DNA from: Streptomyces sp. NBC_01381
Lineage (GTDB): Bacteria > Actinomycetota > Actinomycetes > Streptomycetales > Streptomycetaceae
Direction: 5' to 3'
DNA length: 64,000 nt
NCBI RefSeq assembly: GCF_026340305.1
Contig: NZ_JAPEPI010000001.1
Location: forward strand, 3,038,001-3,102,000
The notes beneath the pieces are model-generated. The model saw only the letters and a list, made by a program, of their open reading frames with translations, was not told where the DNA came from and ran no database searches. Shown here piece after piece: positions 59,235 through 64,000 of the stretch. The number at the start of each line of letters is the position of its first letter. Positions within the stretch are counted from its first letter, which is position 1. Position numbers and translations under genes: made by a program.

Positions 59235-60480
59235 GTCGGGATTGTCCTCCTGGGGTGGTCGGTTCCGTGGCTGCCAGGTGCCCGGCGAGTTCCACCAGGT
59301 CGGTGCCGGCGAGGCGGGGGAGCGCGCAGCCGGAGAGGGTGCGGCAGGCGTCGCGCCAGGCTTCGGGGATGGCGGTCGCCGTGCCGAGCGCGCCGGTCAG
59401 CGCGCCGGCGAGGGCGGGTGCGGAGTCCGCGACGCGCGAGAGGCACGCGGCGGCGGGCACCGCGTCGCGGATCCGGCCGCGGGCGGCGGTGGTCAGGGCG
59501 AGGGCGACCGGGACGGTTTCGGCGGCGGCGATGCCGTAGCTGTAGACGTGGTCGACGATCTGGTGCTCCAGGAGGGGGACGATGCCGAACGCGCCGTCCT
59601 CCTCTGCCTGGGTGCGGGCGAGTTTGACGGCGTGCCAGGCGTTGCGGCCGATCTCGGTGTGCTCGGGGAGCAGGGCGAGGGCGGCGTCCACGGACGCGTC
59701 GACGTCGGCGCCGCCGAGCGCGGCTGCGATCGCCGCGGCCATGGCGCGGGCGCCGTGCACGCCGTCGCCGTCCTGGGTGTAGCGGGCGTCGAACTCGGCG
59801 AGGGCGGCGGCCTGTTCGGGATCGCCCGGGTGGACCAGGGCGAGGACGCAGGCGCGTACGCAGGCGGCGTCGTCGAAGAAGTGGGGGTTGTCGTGGCCGG
59901 TGGCGGGTGGGCGCAGGCCTGTGGCGAGGTTGCCGAGGCCGGCGCGGACGGAGATGCGGGCGCGGAGGGGGAGTACGGCGGACTCGACCTCGGGGGCGCG
60001 GGCCGCTGCGGCGGCGATTTCGCTGGCGAGGGCGGACCAGGCGAGGTCCAGGGCCGCGCGGACCCGGCGGTCCAGGGGTAGTTGGGGGTCGAGCGTTCCG
60101 TCCGCTGCGCGGAGCAGTGATTCGGCGGTGAAGGCGGCCCATTCGGCGTCGTCGGAGGGGCCGAGGCGGAGGGGTTCCGGGGGCTGGTTGAGGGCGATGG
60201 GGACGGGGAGGGTGGTGGTTGCGTTCTGCTCGGCGAAGGTGTCGAGTTCGCGGGTGAGTCTTCGTGTCCACTCGGGCATGCGGGCGGCGCGGTGCTTGGC
60301 CGCGGGCCAACCGGCGGCGTCGCCCGCCGCGAGGCCGAGGAGCAGCCCCTCGGTGCGACTTGCCCCACTTTCCTGGACGCCCCGTTCATCGGCACCCGGC
60401 ATCGAAGGCTGTGCCCACCCGTTCCGCCGTGCGGAACGCCTGCCCACAGCGGGGGCGGCCGGTGCTTCTTCCGTTGTCAC
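59194..60480 (-). CDS. ADP-ribosylglycohydrolase-superfamily protein, divergent metal site
   Basis: The 428-aa protein has GLLLGLAAGDAAGWPAAKH and SDDAEWAAFTAESLL, but the C-terminal metal motif is SRVADSAPALAGAL where the paralogues have GR-D-A-D-(T/S): the first Asp is replaced by Val350. It may therefore have lost or changed its activity. The start at 60480 overlaps the upstream stop (GTGA) with GGAGG before it. Residues 11-25 (AVGRRSARRNGWAQ) are encoded by copy B of the 43-bp repeat. Confidence 0.85.
   Translation of the reverse strand: MTTEEAPAAPAVGRRSARRNGWAQPSMPGADERGVQESGASRTEGLLLGLAAGDAAGWPAAKHRAARMPEWTRRLTRELDTFAEQNATTTLPVPIALNQPPEPLRLGPSDDAEWAAFTAESLLRAADGTLDPQLPLDRRVRAALDLAWSALASEIAAAAARAPEVESAVLPLRARISVRAGLGNLATGLRPPATGHDNPHFFDDAACVRACVLALVHPGDPEQAAALAEFDARYTQDGDGVHGARAMAAAIAAALGGADVDASVDAALALLPEHTEIGRNAWHAVKLARTQAEEDGAFGIVPLLEHQIVDHVYSYGIAAAETVPVALALTTAARGRIRDAVPAAACLSRVADSAPALAGALTGALGTATAIPEAWRDACRTLSGCALPRLAGTDLVELAGHLAATEPTTPGGQSRHDASNGTTSGIAP
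60408..60450. repeat. 43-bp hairpin repeat, copy B
   Basis: Same element as at 57814-57856 with T-to-C at position 2 and A-to-G at position 42 (a T-A pair changed to C-G) and a C-to-G change in the loop. It lies inside the first 25 codons of the divergent hydrolase gene, read in a different frame from copy A. Confidence 0.9.
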
Positions 60481-61484
60481 CACGCCTCCCCGTCAGGGAC
60501 CAGCAGCTCCGCCACGTCCAGTACGTGATGCCCCCGCATCGAAGGCAGACAGCTGCCCCGCGCGGGAGCGATGGCCGCCCCCCACGGCAGGGGAATCGCC
60601 GAAACACCGCAGCTCGCGCCGGCCAACGCGCCGGCCACCGCGGCAGTCGTATCCGCGTCCCGCCCCATGTTCACCGCGGTCAGCACCGCCCCCCGGAAAC
60701 GGCCCGCCGCCGAGGCGTACGCGCCGAAGGCGAGGCCCACCGCCTCCGGGGCGAGGTCGGTCCAGGGGTAGCCCCCGATCACCACCGCGGAGCGCACCGC
60801 CCGTTCCCCCCGGTGCGCCACCGCCACCGCCCGCCGCAGCGAGCGCGACGTCCAGCAGTCCTCCGGGATGACGGACAGCGCGGCGGCCACCACGGAGTCC
60901 ACCGGTGCGCCGCCCATCGCCGCCGCGACCCCCGCCGCCACGGCCTGCCCGCCGTAGATGCCCTCGCCGTCATGGCTGACCGAGCCGTCGATCGCGACGA
61001 GGCGCGCCGCTTCGGCGGGCCGGCCCGCGGCGAAGACCCCGAAGGGCGCGGCCCGCATCGCCAGGCCGTCGCTCCAGGCGTGCCGGTGCTGGGCGGAGAT
61101 GGGGGCGGCCAGACCCCGCCGCAGATTCTCCAGCGTGCCCCGCTCGCTGAACCCGGCCCCCCGAAAAGGCCCCTCGTCGAGATCCGCGATCCACTCGTGC
61201 CAGGCGGCCTCGACGTGCCCGACGGTCAGCGCCGAGCCGTGCCGGGCGAGCAGAAGCCCGGAGAAGATCGCGTACTCGGTGTCGTCCGTGCCCGCCGGCT
61301 GTTCGGCGACGTAACCGGTGATGCGGCCCCAACGGGCTCGGATCTCGGACGGTTTCATGTTCTCCGCGGGTGCGCCGAGCGCGTCGCCGACCGCCAGGCC
61401 GAGCAGCGCGCCGCGCGCCCGTTCACGGAGGTCGCCGGCGTCGCCGGGCGTCGGGACCGAGGGAACGCATGCGATGGATGCCAT
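60477..61484 (-). CDS. ADP-ribosylglycohydrolase-superfamily protein (first gene of the operon)
   Basis: The 335-aa protein has all metal-site motifs intact: LLGLAVGDALGAPAE, GTDDTEYAIFSGLLL (TDDT at 66-69) and VNMGRDADTTAAVAGALAG (Asp276 and Asp278), with DGEGIYGGQAVAAGVAAAMGGAPVD between. The start at 61484 (MASIACVPSV) has GGAGG 6 nt upstream. It is the most upstream gene of the seven-gene minus-strand set and is divergent from the VIT transporter gene. Confidence 0.9.
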   Translation of the reverse strand: MASIACVPSVPTPGDAGDLRERARGALLGLAVGDALGAPAENMKPSEIRARWGRITGYVAEQPAGTDDTEYAIFSGLLLARHGSALTVGHVEAAWHEWIADLDEGPFRGAGFSERGTLENLRRGLAAPISAQHRHAWSDGLAMRAAPFGVFAAGRPAEAARLVAIDGSVSHDGEGIYGGQAVAAGVAAAMGGAPVDSVVAAALSVIPEDCWTSRSLRRAVAVAHRGERAVRSAVVIGGYPWTDLAPEAVGLAFGAYASAAGRFRGAVLTAVNMGRDADTTAAVAGALAGASCGVSAIPLPWGAAIAPARGSCLPSMRGHHVLDVAELLVPDGEAW

Positions 61485-61731
61485 GCCGAGCCTCCCTGTA
61501 GCGCAGGTGGAGCGAGTACCGCTGGATGCGGTGCTTGGTTCATCCCTGCCACATGGGGTGCTCACACGAGCATCCCAGAGCTCAGATCACTCCTTCGCTC
61601 GTCTCTCCGGGGCCGTCGCCACCCCCTCCGCCGACCCGCGTTTTCGCAGGTAAGTACGGCCTTCCTTGCTGGCGGGAGTCATTTTTCGCGCGTACTTTCG
61701 AACTCGTCCAAGTATTGAGGGGGTCCACACC
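61485..61731. promoter_or_regulatory. Divergent intergenic region, ADP-ribosylglycohydrolase operon / VIT gene
   Basis: This 247-bp gap must carry both outward promoters. No strong dyad, riboswitch or terminator was recognised by eye. The plus-strand gene has the ribosome site GAGGGGG at about 61717-61723. Confidence 0.4.
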
Positions 61732-62463
61732 ATGGCGATCATCGAGACCGAAGCGACGCTGCACGAGGCGCACCGCGACAACCACACCCACCGTGACGTG
61801 AACGGTGGCTGGCTGCGCCCGGCCGTGTTCGGCGCGATGGACGGCCTGGTGTCCAACCTGGCGCTGATGACCGGTGTCGCGGGCGGCTCGGTCGCACAGC
61901 AGACGATCGTCATCACCGGCCTCGCGGGGCTCGCCGCGGGTGCCTTCTCCATGGCCGCGGGCGAGTACACCTCCGTCGCCTCGCAGCGCGAGCTGGTGCA
62001 GGCCGAACTGGATGTGGAGCGCAGGGAGTTGCGCAAGCACCCGGCGGACGAGGAGAAGGAGCTCGCCGAGCTGTACGCGTCGCGCGGCGTCGAGCCGGGC
62101 CTGGCCCGCGAGGTCGCCCGGCAGCTGTCCAGGGATCCCGAGCAGGCCCTGGAGATCCACGCCCGCGAGGAGCTCGGCATCGACCCGGGCGATCTGCCCT
62201 CGCCGGCCGTCGCCGCGGTGTCGTCCTTCGGCGCCTTCGCGCTCGGCGCCCTGCTCCCCGTACTGCCGTATCTGCTCGGCGCGACCTCGCTCCTGCCTGC
62301 CGTGCTGCTCGCGCTCGTCGGGCTCTTCGCCTGCGGTGCCGTCGTTGCGAAGGTGACCGCGCGGTCCTGGTGGTTCAGCGGTCTGCGGCAGCTCGCGCTC
62401 GGCGGGGCGGCGGCGGGTGTGACGTACGCCCTGGGCAGCTTCTTCGGTACCACCGTAGGATGA
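61732..62463 (+). CDS. VIT1/CCC1-family Fe2+/Mn2+ transporter
   Basis: The 243-aa membrane protein has the VIT/CCC1 pattern: a first helix with VFGAMDGLVSNLALMTGVAGG, a second AGLAAGAFSMAAGEYTSVASQRELVQAELDVERRELRKHPADEEKELAELY, which includes the charged cytoplasmic metal-binding helix, and three further helices. These proteins move Fe(II) or Mn(II) out of the cytosol. It is a stand-alone gene with a strong ribosome site. Confidence 0.9.
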   Translation: MAIIETEATLHEAHRDNHTHRDVNGGWLRPAVFGAMDGLVSNLALMTGVAGGSVAQQTIVITGLAGLAAGAFSMAAGEYTSVASQRELVQAELDVERRELRKHPADEEKELAELYASRGVEPGLAREVARQLSRDPEQALEIHAREELGIDPGDLPSPAVAAVSSFGAFALGALLPVLPYLLGATSLLPAVLLALVGLFACGAVVAKVTARSWWFSGLRQLALGGAAAGVTYALGSFFGTTVG

Positions 62464-62467
62464 GCCG

Positions 62468-62492
62468 ATGCAGTCCTATGCGAGGTCCTGCA
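62468..62492 (+). terminator. Weak hairpin after the VIT gene
   Basis: ATGCAG and CCT pair with AGG and CTGCAT around a 5-nt loop; there is no T-run, so this is a possible terminator only. Confidence 0.3.
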
Positions 62493-62693
62493 TAAGTAGC
62501 CGTTACTCGGCGGTTTCGATTCCTTAACCACCGGGCATGAGCCGTAAGCGCTGCGGGCAATGAGGCCTGTGTCGCTCTGGGCCCACGGTCATGGATCTGT
62601 CCGCATAGGCCCCTTCCCTGCCGCTCCCCACCTTTCCGAGCGGTGTCCACATGGTGGAATGAGCTATCCGCTTTTCGAGAAGCGTTCCATCAT

Positions 62694-62709
62694 GTAACCT
62701 GCACGAAAT
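62694..62709 (+). promoter_or_regulatory. Candidate GlnR box upstream of gltB
   Basis: GTAAC, a 6-nt spacer and GAAAT match the actinobacterial GlnR pattern gTnAC-n6-GaAAc with one deviation (final T for C). It is 60 bp before the gltB start, in the 306-bp gap 62464-62769, which otherwise shows only ordinary promoter-like sequence. Confidence 0.4.
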
Positions 62710-62769
62710 TTTGCCTGGGCCAACGTCGTCCCTCGCTCTGCATATGCCACGACGACGACGGGAGAGCCC

Positions 62770-64000
62770 ATGCGTACGCACGCCTGGTCGCCCATGGACG
62801 GTCGCCCCGCCCCTCAGGGCATGTACGACCCCCGTAACGAACGCGATGCCTGTGGTGTCGGGTTCGTGGCCACCCTCACCGGTGTAGCCAGCCATGAGCT
62901 GGTCGAACAGGCGCTGACCGTACTGCGCAATCTCGAACACCGTGGCGCCACCGGCTCCGAGCCGGACTCCGGTGACGGCGCGGGCATCCTGCTGCAGGTG
63001 CCGGACGCCTTCCTGCGGGAGGCCGCCGACTTCGCGCTCCCCGAGGCCGGTGCGTACGCCGTCGGTATCGCCTTCCTGCCCGTCTCCGAAGCGGACGAGG
63101 CCGTCTCACAGATCGAGACGATCGCCTCCGAGGAGGGCCTGACCGTCCTCGGCTGGCGCGATGTCCCCGTCGCCCCCGAACTGCTCGGTGCCACCGCCCG
63201 CTCGACGATGCCGGTCTTCCGGCAGATCTTCGTGGCCGACGGCGAGAGCACCGGCCTTGAGCTCGACCGCAAGGCGTTCGTGCTGCGCAAGCGCGCCGAG
63301 CGGGAGGCCGGGACGTACTTCCCCTCGCTCTCCGCCCGCACGATCGTCTACAAGGGCATGCTGACCACGGGCCAGCTGGAGCCCTTCTTCCCGGACCTGT
63401 CCGACCGCCGTTTCGCCTCGGCCGTCGCGCTCGTCCACTCCCGCTTCTCGACGAACACGTTCCCGAGCTGGCCGCTCGCCCACCCGTACCGCTTCGTCGC
63501 GCACAACGGCGAGATCAACACGGTCAAGGGCAACCGGAACTGGATGCGGGCCCGTGAGTCGCAGCTCGCCTCGGACCTCTTCGGCGCCGAGAAGCTCGAT
63601 CGCGTCTTCCCGATCTGTACGCCGGACGCCTCCGACTCCGCGTCCTTCGACGAGGTGCTCGAGCTGATCCACCTCGGTGGGCGCTCGCTGCCGCACTCCG
63701 TCCTGATGATGATCCCCGAGGCGTGGGAGAACCACGGCTCGATGGACCCGGCACGCCGAGCCTTCTACCAGTACCACTCCACGATGATGGAGCCCTGGGA
63801 CGGCCCGGCCTGTGTCACCTTCACCGACGGCATCCAGGTCGGCGCCGTGCTCGACCGCAACGGTCTGCGCCCGGGCCGCTACTGGGTCACCGACGACGGT
63901 CTCGTCGTCCTCGGCTCCGAGGTCGGCGTCCTGGACATCGACCCGGCGAAGGTCGTCCGCAAGGGCCGTCTGCAGCCCGGCAAGATGTTCCTCGTCGACA
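62770..64000 (+). CDS. gltB: Glutamate synthase (NADPH) large subunit GltB (3' end outside window)
   Basis: The first 410 codons of GltB are present and the frame is open to the window end. The N-terminal class II glutamine amidotransferase domain begins after a short propeptide, with the nucleophile Cys28 in [35 protein letters not shown] and [37 protein letters not shown] are the glutaminase motifs. The full enzyme would be about 1,500 aa. The ribosome site GGGAG precedes the ATG. With GltD it makes glutamate from 2-oxoglutarate and glutamine. Confidence 0.97.
   Translation, partial: MRTHAWSPMDGRPAPQGMYDPRNERDACGVGFVATLTGVASHELVEQALTVLRNLEHRGATGSEPDSGDGAGILLQVPDAFLREAADFALPEAGAYAVGIAFLPVSEADEAVSQIETIASEEGLTVLGWRDVPVAPELLGATARSTMPVFRQIFVADGESTGLELDRKAFVLRKRAEREAGTYFPSLSARTIVYKGMLTTGQLEPFFPDLSDRRFASAVALVHSRFSTNTFPSWPLAHPYRFVAHNGEINTVKGNRNWMRARESQLASDLFGAEKLDRVFPICTPDASDSASFDEVLELIHLGGRSLPHSVLMMIPEAWENHGSMDPARRAFYQYHSTMMEPWDGPACVTFTDGIQVGAVLDRNGLRPGRYWVTDDGLVVLGSEVGVLDIDPAKVVRKGRLQPGKMFLVD

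Overview
The window is very GC-rich, codes on both strands with strong third-position G/C bias, uses many GTG/TTG starts and has many probable leaderless genes. Gene content and order match a Streptomyces chromosome core: the ftsZ-to-divIVA end of the division cluster, then ileS, lspA, dnaE, the his operon, the trp genes, lgt and the start of gltB. The order recalls the SCO2082-to-SCO2026 stretch of S. coelicolor (from memory, not from a search). I see no rRNA, tRNA, IS element, prophage or CRISPR array.

Layout. 1-5968 (+): ftsQ (5' end cut), ftsZ, pgeF, a YggS/YlmE PLP protein, sepF, a YggT protein and divIVA. Two strong hairpins at 6005-6154 separate these from ileS (-), which has a T-box leader with an Ile specifier. 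9681-14992: a DUF1059 protein, a DksA/TraR zinc-finger protein with a lysine-rich tail, lspA, an RluA-type pseudouridine synthase, a GNAT protein and a CPA1 antiporter. 15006-23014: MscS channel, small alpha/beta hydrolase, membrane Ser/Thr kinase, Tat-exported PhoD-like phosphatase, membrane-anchored DsbA, a membrane protein and DUF2252. 23205-35404: dnaE, a NYN-domain protein, an ABC exporter pair, a 24-residue bL37-like ribosomal protein, YbaK, a LON-domain protein and two poorly known proteins.

35551-41333 is the operon hisD-hisC-hisB-(small membrane protein)-hisH-priA-(RidA-like)-hisF, mostly joined by 4-bp start/stop overlaps. An HTH regulator and MFS exporter with a long operator-like dyad follow. 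hisI then lies beside trpE, and trpC-trpM-trpB-trpA come next. PriA links the two pathways: no trpF is present and PriA should serve both. A second membrane DsbA and lgt end this block.

53725-61484 (-) is the most unusual part: seven genes joined by 4-bp or longer overlaps, namely four ADP-ribosylglycohydrolase-superfamily proteins, a PfkB/ribokinase, a class III CoA-transferase and a CitE-like CoA lyase. One of the four hydrolases has lost a metal-binding Asp. Two copies of a 43-bp hairpin repeat, differing by a compensatory base-pair change, lie inside two of the hydrolase genes. The 3' flank of the operon carries 34-bp tandem repeats and two G-quadruplex-capable 51-bp repeats. The window closes with a VIT-family transporter and the 5' part of gltB, which may have a GlnR-type site.
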